A stretch of DNA of 64,000 nt. It comes from Mycolicibacterium grossiae (GTDB taxonomy: Bacteria; Actinomycetota; Actinomycetes; Mycobacteriales; Mycobacteriaceae). A program made the translations under genes and the position numbers. The notes beneath the pieces are model-generated. The model saw only the letters and a list, made by a program, of their open reading frames with translations, was not told the origin of the DNA and made no database searches. This document shows, piece by piece, positions 23,943 to 31,441 of this stretch (positions within the stretch are counted from its first letter, which is position 1; every line of letters starts with the position of its first letter). The stretch is taken from assembly GCF_008329645.1 (NCBI RefSeq), contig NZ_CP043474.1, positions 2,604,001 to 2,668,000 on the forward strand. The letters are read 5' to 3'.

Positions 23943-25201
23943 CCAAGCCGCACGTACCCGTCGCGATCATCGGCGGTGGGCAGGCCGGCCTGTCGGTGAG
24001 CTGGTACCTGGGGCGCGCCGGCGTCGAGCACGTGGTGCTCGAGGCCGACACCCCGGTGCACGCCTGGGCCGACACCCGGTGGGACAACTTCACCCTCGTC
24101 ACGCCCAACTGGCACTGCCGGCTGCCGGGCTACGCCTACGCCGGCGACGACCCCGACGGCTTCATGACCCGCGACGAGGTCGTGCGCTGGCTCGCCGGCT
24201 GGCTGGCGACCTTCAGCCCGCCGGTGCGCACGAACACCCGCGTGACCCGACTGAAACCGCTTCCCGCGGGTGGCTTCGAGTTGACGCTTCGGACTGCCAC
24301 CGGCACGGAGGCGCTGACGTGCGACCACGCCGTCGTCGCGACGGGCGGCTACCCGATCCCGGTGGTGCCGCCGTTCGCGACCGCGCTCGACCCCGGCGTC
24401 ACCCAGCTGCACTCGGAGCAGTACCGCAACGCCGACGCCCTGTCCGACGGGGCGGTGCTCGTGGTGGGGACGGGGCAGTCCGGCGCCCAGATCGCCGAGG
24501 ACCTCCACCTCGCAGGCCGTACCGTGCACCTCGCCGTCGGTGGCGCACCCCGCGTCGCGCGCCGTTACCGCGGCCGGGACTGCATGACCTGGTTGGCCGA
24601 CATGGGCCTGTACGACAAGGCCGCGCCGCAGTACCCGGGTGGCAAGACCGCGATCGAGAAGACGAACCACTACGTGACCGGTCGCGACGGTGGCCGCGAC
24701 GTCGACCTGCGCCGCTTCGCGCTCGAGGGCATGCGCCTGTACGGCACGCTCGCGGACGGCAAGGACACCACCGTGCGCTTCGAGCCGTCGCTGCGCGCCG
24801 CCCTCGATCACGCCGACTCGGTCTACAACTCCATCTGCGCCGACATCGACGCCTACGTCGAACGCGAGGGCATCGCCGCGCCCGCCCCGACGCGGTACGT
24901 GCCGGTCTGGGAACCCGGCACCGAGACCACCACGCTCGACCTCGCCGACGCGGGCGTCACGAGCATCGTGTGGGCCATCGGCTACCGGCCGGACTACCGC
25001 TGGATCGAGGCCAGCGCCTTCGACGGGGCCGGCCGACCCATGCAGAACCGCGGCATCACCGGCGTGCCCGGACTGGCGTTCATCGGACTGCCGTGGATGC
25101 ACACCTGGGGCAGCGGGCGGTTCCTCGGCATCGACGCCGACGCCCGGCACGTCGCCGAGAACGTGATCGCCGACCACCGAGCACGACGGAGCGCCGCATG
25201 A
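23939..25201 (+). CDS. MSMEG_0569 family flavin-dependent oxidoreductase
   Basis: This 420-residue flavoprotein resembles flavin-containing monooxygenases. The N-terminal FAD motif is VAIIGGGQAGLSVSWYLG and a second dinucleotide motif is LVVGTGQSGAQIAEDL, with the family motif VWAIGYRPDYRW near 345. It probably uses NADPH and oxygen to oxidise a cluster-specific intermediate; NitH-type proteins of Nit1C clusters belong here. ATGA overlaps link it to both neighbours. The substrate is unknown. Confidence 0.9.
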   Translation: MTKPHVPVAIIGGGQAGLSVSWYLGRAGVEHVVLEADTPVHAWADTRWDNFTLVTPNWHCRLPGYAYAGDDPDGFMTRDEVVRWLAGWLATFSPPVRTNTRVTRLKPLPAGGFELTLRTATGTEALTCDHAVVATGGYPIPVVPPFATALDPGVTQLHSEQYRNADALSDGAVLVVGTGQSGAQIAEDLHLAGRTVHLAVGGAPRVARRYRGRDCMTWLADMGLYDKAAPQYPGGKTAIEKTNHYVTGRDGGRDVDLRRFALEGMRLYGTLADGKDTTVRFEPSLRAALDHADSVYNSICADIDAYVEREGIAAPAPTRYVPVWEPGTETTTLDLADAGVTSIVWAIGYRPDYRWIEASAFDGAGRPMQNRGITGVPGLAFIGLPWMHTWGSGRFLGIDADARHVAENVIADHRARRSAA

Positions 25202-26259
25202 CCGCACACACCTCCACCCGCGTCGACCTGGCACTGCTCGGCTTCCGGGGCCGACCACCCGTCAGCCGGACGGCCGGTGCCGGGCCCAGCGCCGACGGCC
25301 ACCTGGTCATCGACGGGCTCAACGCCGCGATCCCGCGAAACGAGTCCAGCCCGTTCGTGTTCGACGGCGCACGCGTGCTCCGCGACGGGGTCGACACCGG
25401 CCTGGACGTCGAGGTGGTCGAACGCCCCAGGTTCTACGACCTGCGGACCGCCGACGGCGTCCCGTACGAGAAGCTGGCCCGGTTGCACGGCAGCAACGTG
25501 TTGGCGACCACGGTCGTGCAGACGTGCATCCGCTACGCCGAGGACCAGCGGTGCCGGTTCTGCTCGATCGAGGAGTCGCTGCGCGCCGGTGCCACCACCG
25601 CCGTCAAGCGCCCGGCCGAACTGGCCGAGGTCGCCGCGGCCGCGGTCCGGCTGGACGGGGTGACCCAGATGGTGATGACGACCGGTACGTCCGCCGGAAC
25701 CGACCGCGGCGCACGGCATCTCGCGCGCTGCGTGCGTGCGGTCAAGGCCGTCGTCCCGGACCTGCCGATCCAGGTGCAGTGCGAACCGCCCGCCGATCTC
25801 GCGGTCCTCGCCGAACTGCGGGAGGCGGGAGCCGACGCCATCGGCATCCACGTCGAATCCCTCGACGACGACGTGCGGCGCCGGTGGATGCCCGGCAAGG
25901 CGACGGTGCCGCTGGAGCGCTACCGGGAGGCATGGCGCGAGGCCGTCCGCGTGTTCGGGCGCAACCAGGTGTCCACCTACCTGCTCGTCGGCCTCGGCGA
26001 GGACCCGGACGAACTGATCTCGGGGGCAACGGATCTCATCGAGATGGGGGTGTACCCCTTCGTCGTCCCGTTCCGGCCCCAGGCCGGCACGCTCGCGGTG
26101 GACGTCGACGGGGCGGGCGCGCCCGACGCGGCGATCGTCGAGAAGGTGTCCCGCGAGGTGGCCGCGGCGCTGCGGCTGGCGGGCATGGCGGGAGCCGACC
26201 AGAAGGCGGGCTGCGCGGCCTGTGGGGCCTGCGGCGTGCTGCAGAACGTGGGCGGGTGA
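25198..26259 (+). CDS. MSMEG_0568 family radical SAM protein
   Basis: This 353-residue radical S-adenosylmethionine enzyme is conserved in Nit1C clusters (NitD-type). The cluster-binding cysteines are Cys110, Cys119 and Cys122, in CIRYAEDQRCRFC. That gives a CX8CX2C spacing instead of the usual CX3CX2C. A second cysteine group at the C terminus (Cys339, Cys342, Cys345; CAACGAC) may hold an auxiliary Fe-S cluster. The barrel core follows (VTQMVMTTGTSAGTDRG, ADAIGIHVESLDDDV). The enzyme's reaction is not established. It starts in an ATGA overlap with the flavoprotein and its stop shares one base with the next start. Confidence 0.9.
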   Translation: MTAHTSTRVDLALLGFRGRPPVSRTAGAGPSADGHLVIDGLNAAIPRNESSPFVFDGARVLRDGVDTGLDVEVVERPRFYDLRTADGVPYEKLARLHGSNVLATTVVQTCIRYAEDQRCRFCSIEESLRAGATTAVKRPAELAEVAAAAVRLDGVTQMVMTTGTSAGTDRGARHLARCVRAVKAVVPDLPIQVQCEPPADLAVLAELREAGADAIGIHVESLDDDVRRRWMPGKATVPLERYREAWREAVRVFGRNQVSTYLLVGLGEDPDELISGATDLIEMGVYPFVVPFRPQAGTLAVDVDGAGAPDAAIVEKVSREVAAALRLAGMAGADQKAGCAACGACGVLQNVGG

Positions 26260-27671
26260 TGGCAGTGGTCTCCGAGTTGTCGATCCTGGCCGGGGTCCGG
26301 CCACCCCGCACCGGTTCCCAGTTCCTCGTCCACGTCTGCGACGACTCCGCCGAGCTGGTGGCCTACCGCCGGCTGCGGGCCGAGGCGTTCGTCGCCGAGC
26401 AGGGGCTGTTCGCGGGCACCGACGCCGACGACGTCGACGACGATCCCCGCACCGTCGTCCTGGTCGCGGTGGCTCCCGACGGCACCGTGCTCGGCGGCGT
26501 CCGGCTGGCACCGGTGTGCGATCCGGACATCGGCTGGTGGACCGGCAGCCGCCTCGTCACCGCCCCGCGGGCACGGGCGGCCGGCGTCGGCCCGGCACTG
26601 ATCCGGGCCGCCTGTGCACACGTGGAGGGCGCCGGGGTGCTGCGCTTCGAGGCCGCCGTGCAGACCCGCTACGCCGCGATGTTCGCCGCGCTCGGCTGGG
26701 AGGCGCACGGGCCCTGCGAAGCCGCGGGCGTGCCGCACGCCCGCATGCGGTGGCCGCTGCACGGCATGCAACGACTCGCCGACGCCACCAAGTCCTTCCT
26801 CGGCGACGCCCTCGCGCCGCTGCGCGTGGTGCCCGGTGGGCTGGGCCCGGACGGGTTCGTCGGCGACGACGGCGTGCCGGTGCCGGGCAGCGACGTGGTC
26901 GCCGCATGTGATGCGATCATCCCGTCCATGGTGGAACGCGATCCGGAGTGGGCGGGGTGGTGTTCGGTGCTCGTCAACGTCAACGACCTGACGGCGATGG
27001 GTGCCGCCCCGACCGGCCTGCTCGATGCGGTCGGCGCTCCCACCCGATCCCTGCTGACCCGCATCCTGCGCGGCGTCTCCCGCGCGTCGGCGGCCTGGGG
27101 CGTACCCGTGCTCGGCGGCCACACCCAGCTGGGAGTGCCTGCCTCGCTTGCGGTTACGGCCCTCGGTCGGACGCCGTCGCCGATTCCCGCAGGCGGCGGC
27201 CAGGTCGGTCACACGCTGCGCCTCACCGTCGACCTCGCGGGGTCCTGGCGATCCGGCTACCACGGCAGGCAGTGGGACTCCACGACGCATCGCGACCCCG
27301 CCGACCTCGCCCGGCTGGCCGGACTGGTCGGGCACCTGCGGCCCCGGGCCGCCAAGGACGTCAGCATGGCGGGCATCGTCGGCACCTCGGGCATGCTCGC
27401 CGAAGCCTCGGGCACCGGGGTGGAACTCGACGTCGCCGCCGTACCCCGCCCCGCCAGCGCGGACCCGGGATCGTGGCTGACGTGCTTTCCCGGTTACGCG
27501 ATGCTGACCGCCGACGAGCGCGGCGCGCCGGCGCCCGCCGATCTGCCGCGCGGCGTCGCCAGCGCGGAGTGCGGCCGGCTGACGTCCAGGCCCGGGGTGC
27601 GCCTGGCCTGGCCCGACGGCGTCACCACCACCGCCGTCGCGGCCGCCGTGACCGGGCTGGGTACGGCCTGA
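26259..27671 (+). CDS. MSMEG_0567/sll0787 family protein: GNAT acetyltransferase fused to PurM-like domain
   Basis: This 470-residue fusion combines an N-terminal GNAT-type acyltransferase (about 20-175; VLVAVAPDGTVLGGVRLAPV, APRARAAGVGPALIRAACAH) with a C-terminal AIR-synthase-related ATP-binding domain (about 190-460; NVNDLTAMGAAPTGLLDAVG, GVPVLGGHTQLGVPASLAVT). In some Nit1C clusters these are two genes, nitE and nitF; here they are one, as in the sll0787 family. The PurM-like half suggests ATP-dependent activation of a carbonyl or amide, the GNAT half acylation of an amine. The true substrate is unknown. Confidence 0.9.
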   Translation: MAVVSELSILAGVRPPRTGSQFLVHVCDDSAELVAYRRLRAEAFVAEQGLFAGTDADDVDDDPRTVVLVAVAPDGTVLGGVRLAPVCDPDIGWWTGSRLVTAPRARAAGVGPALIRAACAHVEGAGVLRFEAAVQTRYAAMFAALGWEAHGPCEAAGVPHARMRWPLHGMQRLADATKSFLGDALAPLRVVPGGLGPDGFVGDDGVPVPGSDVVAACDAIIPSMVERDPEWAGWCSVLVNVNDLTAMGAAPTGLLDAVGAPTRSLLTRILRGVSRASAAWGVPVLGGHTQLGVPASLAVTALGRTPSPIPAGGGQVGHTLRLTVDLAGSWRSGYHGRQWDSTTHRDPADLARLAGLVGHLRPRAAKDVSMAGIVGTSGMLAEASGTGVELDVAAVPRPASADPGSWLTCFPGYAMLTADERGAPAPADLPRGVASAECGRLTSRPGVRLAWPDGVTTTAVAAAVTGLGTA

Positions 27672-27672
27672 G

Positions 27673-28506
27673 TTGGGGCTCGTCACGCTGGGAGCCGTCG
27701 CCGCGAACTTCGGTCGCGACCTGGAACGTGGTCTGGCCAAGGTGCTCGGCATCATCGACGGCGCACGCCGTGACGGCGTGGACCTCTTGGTCCTCCCCGA
27801 CGCCTGCCTGGGCGGGTACATCGGGGACCTGCGCGCGCCCGATCCGCAGGATCCGCCGCCGGCGCTCGACCCCGAGGGTCCGGAGATCGCCGCCGTCAGC
27901 GCTGCGGCGGGACCGATGACGGTGTGCATCGGATACGCGGAAGAGGCGCCCCGCGGGCGCTACAACGCCGCGATCTGCGTGTGCGGCGATGGCATCCTCG
28001 GCACGCACCGCAAGGTGCATCAACCCGCCGGGGAGGGCCTCGCCTACCTCGCCGGTGACGAGTTCACCACGTTCGACACGCCCGTCGGTCGGGTCGGGAT
28101 GCTCATCGACTACGACAAGACGTTCCCCGAGGCGGCGCGCACGCTGGCCCTCGGCGGCGCCCAGGTGATCGCTGCACTGTCGGCGTGGCCGGCCAGTGTC
28201 ACCGACCGCGCGTCGCGGCTGCCCGCCGACCGGCAGTCCCGATTGTTCGACCTGTACGACTGCGCCCGGGCGGCCGAGAACCAGGTCGTGCTGGTGTCGT
28301 CGAACCAGACCGGGGTCATGGGCGCCCTGCGGTTCCTCGGGCAGGCCAAGGTGGTCGGGCCCGGCGGTGACGTGCTGGCGAGCACCGGCGCCAAGGGCGG
28401 CCTGGCCAAGGTCACGATCGACGTCGAAGCCGAGATCGGCCGGGCACGACGGGTCTTGGATCACCTGGCCGAGCGGCGTACCGACGCCTACGGCGCGGGG
28501 GCGTGA
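27673..28506 (+). CDS. Nitrilase-fold paralogue lacking catalytic Cys and Glu (probable pseudoenzyme)
   Basis: This 277-residue protein is clearly homologous to the nitrilase at 22760 (VTLGAVAANFGRDLERG, THRKVHQPAGEGLAYLAGDE). Two of the three catalytic residues are changed: Glu becomes Asp43 (LVLPDACLGGYI) and Cys becomes Asp146 (GMLIDYDKTFPE). Lys114 and the auxiliary Glu121 are kept. With no nucleophile it should not be a nitrilase; it may be a structural or regulatory partner, or use different chemistry. The TTG at 27673 is the only start near the conserved N terminus, one base after the previous stop. Sequence quality elsewhere in the gene is good, so a simple error is unlikely. Confidence 0.88.
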   Translation: MGLVTLGAVAANFGRDLERGLAKVLGIIDGARRDGVDLLVLPDACLGGYIGDLRAPDPQDPPPALDPEGPEIAAVSAAAGPMTVCIGYAEEAPRGRYNAAICVCGDGILGTHRKVHQPAGEGLAYLAGDEFTTFDTPVGRVGMLIDYDKTFPEAARTLALGGAQVIAALSAWPASVTDRASRLPADRQSRLFDLYDCARAAENQVVLVSSNQTGVMGALRFLGQAKVVGPGGDVLASTGAKGGLAKVTIDVEAEIGRARRVLDHLAERRTDAYGAGA

Positions 28507-28509
28507 TCC

Positions 28510-29613
28510 GTGCGCGTCGCCCTGCTCACCTATTCGACCAAGCCGCGCGGCGGCGTGGTGCACACCCTGAACCTGGCCGAGGCGCTCACCGCGCTCGGTG
28601 CGGACGTCACGGTGTGGTCCCTGGCGCGTCGGGGCGACCGCGGGTTCTTCCGCGACTTGGAGCCGGGCGTGCGCGTGCGCCTGGTCGACTTCCCCGAGCG
28701 CGACGAGACGGTGACCGAGCGCATCGTCCGTTCCATCGCGTCGTTGCGTGACGCCTTCGGTGGCGCAGCCGGCGATGGCGACTACGACGTGGTGCACGCG
28801 CAGGACTGCATCAGTGCCAACGCCGTCGGGACGTGCATCCGCACCATCCACCACCTCGACGAGTTCACGACGCCGGTGCTCGCCGAATGTCACGAGAAGG
28901 CCGTCGTCGAGCCGTACGCCCGGATCTGCGTGTCGGCAGCGGTGGCCGGCGAGGTCGCCCACGGATGGGCACTGCACCCCACCGTCATCCCGAACGGTGT
29001 GCGGGCGGACCGGTTCGCCGCCGCGGCCGGCCCCTCCGGTGTGAGTGCGCGGCAGCGATGGCAACATCGGCTGGGCCGCTACGTGCTCGCCGTCGGAGGC
29101 ATCGAGCCGCGCAAGGGAACCATCGACCTCGTGGAGGCGTACCACATTCTGCGACAACGGGTTCCGGACGTCACCCTGGTGATCGCGGGCGGTGAGACGC
29201 TGTTCGACTACCGCGCGTACCGCACCGCGTTCGACGATCGGTGCGCCGATCTCGGCGTCGTGCCGACCATCCTCGGCTCCGTCGCGGACGCCGAGCTGCC
29301 CAGCCTGGTGGCGGCGTCGGCGGCGTTCGCATTCCCGTCGACCAAGGAGGGTTTTGGGCTCGCCGCGCTGGAGGCGCTGGCCGCCGGCCGGCCCGTCGTC
29401 ACCAGGGACCTGCCGGTGCTGCGCGAGGTGTTCGGCGACACGGTGGCCTACGCGTCCACGGCGGACGGGTTCGCCGGGGCGCTGGCCGCCGCCGTCGAGG
29501 GCGGACCCGGTCCGGCCGGCGGGCGCGCGCTCGCCGAGTCGCTGACGTGGGAGGCGTGCGCGCGCCGGCACCTCGAGTTCTATTGCGCGCACCCGCGGCC
29601 GTCGCAGGGCTGA
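28510..29613 (+). CDS. MSMEG_0565 family glycosyltransferase (GT4 type)
   Basis: This 367-residue GT-B fold glycosyltransferase is the usual last gene of mycobacterial Nit1C clusters. The N-terminal acceptor domain begins VALLTYSTKPRGGVVHTLNL. The C-terminal donor domain has LAVGGIEPRKGTIDLVEAY, FAFPSTKEGFGLAALEALAA and GRPVV, typical of GT4 enzymes that use nucleotide sugars. It suggests the pathway product is glycosylated, but neither donor nor acceptor is known. GTG start at 28510, three bases after the pseudo-nitrilase stop. Confidence 0.9.
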   Translation: MRVALLTYSTKPRGGVVHTLNLAEALTALGADVTVWSLARRGDRGFFRDLEPGVRVRLVDFPERDETVTERIVRSIASLRDAFGGAAGDGDYDVVHAQDCISANAVGTCIRTIHHLDEFTTPVLAECHEKAVVEPYARICVSAAVAGEVAHGWALHPTVIPNGVRADRFAAAAGPSGVSARQRWQHRLGRYVLAVGGIEPRKGTIDLVEAYHILRQRVPDVTLVIAGGETLFDYRAYRTAFDDRCADLGVVPTILGSVADAELPSLVAASAAFAFPSTKEGFGLAALEALAAGRPVVTRDLPVLREVFGDTVAYASTADGFAGALAAAVEGGPGPAGGRALAESLTWEACARRHLEFYCAHPRPSQG

Positions 29614-29648
29614 GTTTCGAGTCGGAGGTTTTCGGCTATCGAGTCACC

Positions 29649-29906
29649 ATGTCCGAACAGACCAGCAACGATCACATCGAGGACGTCAGCCCCGGTGACG
29701 TGGTGCTGCTCGACCGCGGTGACGGCGCGGAGCGGTCCTACCGCGTCGTGCACAAGACGCCGAGCGAGACGGGCCAGCTGATCACGCTGGAGACCGACGA
29801 CGGCGAGACGTTCGACGTCGACATGGCGGCCGGCACCGTCGTGGTGCGCACGCTCGAATCGAAGTGGGAATCGGCCCAGAGCCCGACCCCGCACACCGGC
29901 GTCTAG
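29649..29906 (+). CDS. Small conserved hypothetical protein
   Basis: This 85-residue acidic protein starts MSEQTSNDHIEDVSPGDVVL and consists mostly of predicted beta strands (YRVVHKTPSETGQLITLETD). It has no signal or membrane segment. The ATG at 29649 has only a weak ribosome binding site. It may be the last gene after the Nit1C cluster, 35 bases downstream, or independent. Its stop overlaps the stop of the convergent nitronate monooxygenase by four bases. Function unknown. Confidence 0.75.
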   Translation: MSEQTSNDHIEDVSPGDVVLLDRGDGAERSYRVVHKTPSETGQLITLETDDGETFDVDMAAGTVVVRTLESKWESAQSPTPHTGV

Positions 29907-30868
29907 TCCGGGTCGGTCGTCAGCCGCCGGGTGTCCGCGAGGACCCGGGCGGCGTCGGCGGCGATGCGTCCGACGAGGTCGGCAGCGGGCTCGAGGCGGT
30001 CGATGAGGTCGACGGCCTCACCCGCCCACACCGGCAGGTAGTCGGGGTCGCCGCGGTCGACGCCGGCGAGGAACTCCGCCTTGGCGTTGGCGTCGAAGCG
30101 CAGCGCGTCCTCGTGCTCGTGCCAGGCGTCGGTGAACCGGTTGCGCAGCGTCCGGGCGGTGAAGCGGTGCGGCCACGGGGAGTCGCGGACGACGTCCATC
30201 ACCCGGTCGCGGGTGGTGTCGGCGGCCGACGCGGCGGTGATGGCGTCGGCTTCGGTGGCGTCGACGAGGGCTTCGTGGGTCGCCTCGAACCGGGTGCCGA
30301 TCACGGCGCCCGCGGCGCCGAGGACCAGGGCGGCGGCCAGCCCGCGGCCATCGGCGATGCCACCGGCGGCGAGTACCGGAGTGCTGCCGGCGGCGTCCAC
30401 GACGGCCGGAACGAACGGCAACGTGCCGCGACCTTCGCCATGGCCGCCGGCCTCGCCGCCCTGGGCCACGACCAAGTCAGCGCCGACGTCGACGGCGCGG
30501 CGGGCGTCGTCGAGCGTGGTCACCTGTACCGCCAACGGGATGCCGCCGTCGCGGATCGCCGCGGCGAACGGCGTCGGATCGCCGAACGACAGCATGATGA
30601 GTGCCGGCCGCTGGTCGATCACCCAGCCGAGCGTCTGCGCGTCGATCGCCCACGCCAGCAGGCCGACGCCCCACGGCCGTTCGGTGCCCGTCCGGGCCAG
30701 CGCGCATTCCCGCCGCAGCCAGTCGGCATCGCCACTGCCGACCATGCCGAGCCCACCACCGGAGGACACGGCTGCGGCCAGCGCGCCGCCGGCGACGTCA
30801 CCCATGGGTGCGCTCACGATGGGGTGCTCGATGCCGAGCAGCGCGGTCAGTGCCGTACGCAACGCCAT
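29903..30868 (-). CDS. Nitronate monooxygenase family protein
   Basis: This 321-residue FMN-dependent TIM-barrel enzyme is of the 2-nitropropane dioxygenase/nitronate monooxygenase family, which oxidises toxic alkyl nitronates. It begins LGIEHPIVSAPMGDVAGGAL, has the FMN-contact segment DLVVAQGGEAGGHGEGRG and the phosphate loop PVLAAGGIADGRGLAAALVL and GTRF. The histidine expected as base lies in GGHG. The ATG at 30868 is used; the longer open frame upstream belongs to another gene's region. It is next to the nitrilase cluster but convergent with it, so a link to nitrogen metabolism is only suggestive. Confidence 0.9.
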   Translation of the reverse strand: MALRTALTALLGIEHPIVSAPMGDVAGGALAAAVSSGGGLGMVGSGDADWLRRECALARTGTERPWGVGLLAWAIDAQTLGWVIDQRPALIMLSFGDPTPFAAAIRDGGIPLAVQVTTLDDARRAVDVGADLVVAQGGEAGGHGEGRGTLPFVPAVVDAAGSTPVLAAGGIADGRGLAAALVLGAAGAVIGTRFEATHEALVDATEADAITAASAADTTRDRVMDVVRDSPWPHRFTARTLRNRFTDAWHEHEDALRFDANAKAEFLAGVDRGDPDYLPVWAGEAVDLIDRLEPAADLVGRIAADAARVLADTRRLTTDPD

Positions 30869-30894
30869 GCCCAAACCATAGGCAGGCGGGCGTG

Positions 30895-31386
30895 TCAGGC
30901 GGGGATCGGGGACAGCCCGGCGGCCGCCTTCTGGTGCCGGTGCTGGCGTTCGACGACGGCGAAGTAGAACGCGTAGGCGAAGGCGCAACTGGTGAACAGG
31001 CTCGAGACGAAGAACAGCCACGGTCGACGGATGCCGCGCCGGTGGCCGTCCCAGATCGTGAAGAGCGGGAGCAGGATGACGTTGATGATCGTGTAGTCCT
31101 GGCTCGCCGACGCCGCCGCGGGGTTCGCGTAGCCGAGTGCGATGAATTCCTGCCAGCTGCCCGGACCCCAGATCGGGTTGCCGCCGTCGACGGCGTACTG
31201 GTCGACGAACTGGTGGTTGAAGTAGTAGCCCAGCGCGATGGAGGCAATGCCGACGGCGTACAGCACGATCTCCATCGCCGAGAGCGCCGGTCCGCCGGCG
31301 GGGCGGGCGAAGATCCGCGGATTGGCCCGGACGATCCAGGCGATGACGGCGATGCCGAGAATCAGGTGGACGATGAGCGAGACCAT
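30895..31386 (-). CDS. DUF2834 membrane protein
   Basis: This 163-residue membrane protein has about four hydrophobic segments (from LIVHLILGIAVIAWIV, then IVLYAVGIASIALGYYF, IINVILLPLFTIW and LFFVSSLFTSCAFAYAFYFA). Its C-terminal half matches DUF2834, a family without known function. It lies 26 bases upstream of the nitronate monooxygenase on the same strand and may be cotranscribed. Confidence 0.8.
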   Translation of the reverse strand: MVSLIVHLILGIAVIAWIVRANPRIFARPAGGPALSAMEIVLYAVGIASIALGYYFNHQFVDQYAVDGGNPIWGPGSWQEFIALGYANPAAASASQDYTIINVILLPLFTIWDGHRRGIRRPWLFFVSSLFTSCAFAYAFYFAVVERQHRHQKAAAGLSPIPA

Positions 31387-31441
31387 GCGGCCAGTATGGG
31401 CACATCCCGCCGGTGTTTCGTCAATTTTGACGAAGCCGGCG

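Noticed and set aside
23753..25258. 501-codon minus-strand frame opposite the MSMEG_0569 flavoprotein
   Set aside because: It lies within a tightly overlapping plus-strand operon and has no recognisable motif.
25977..27929. 650-codon minus-strand frame opposite the GNAT-PurM gene
   Set aside because: Low-complexity Arg/Gly-rich translation and conflict with a conserved gene.
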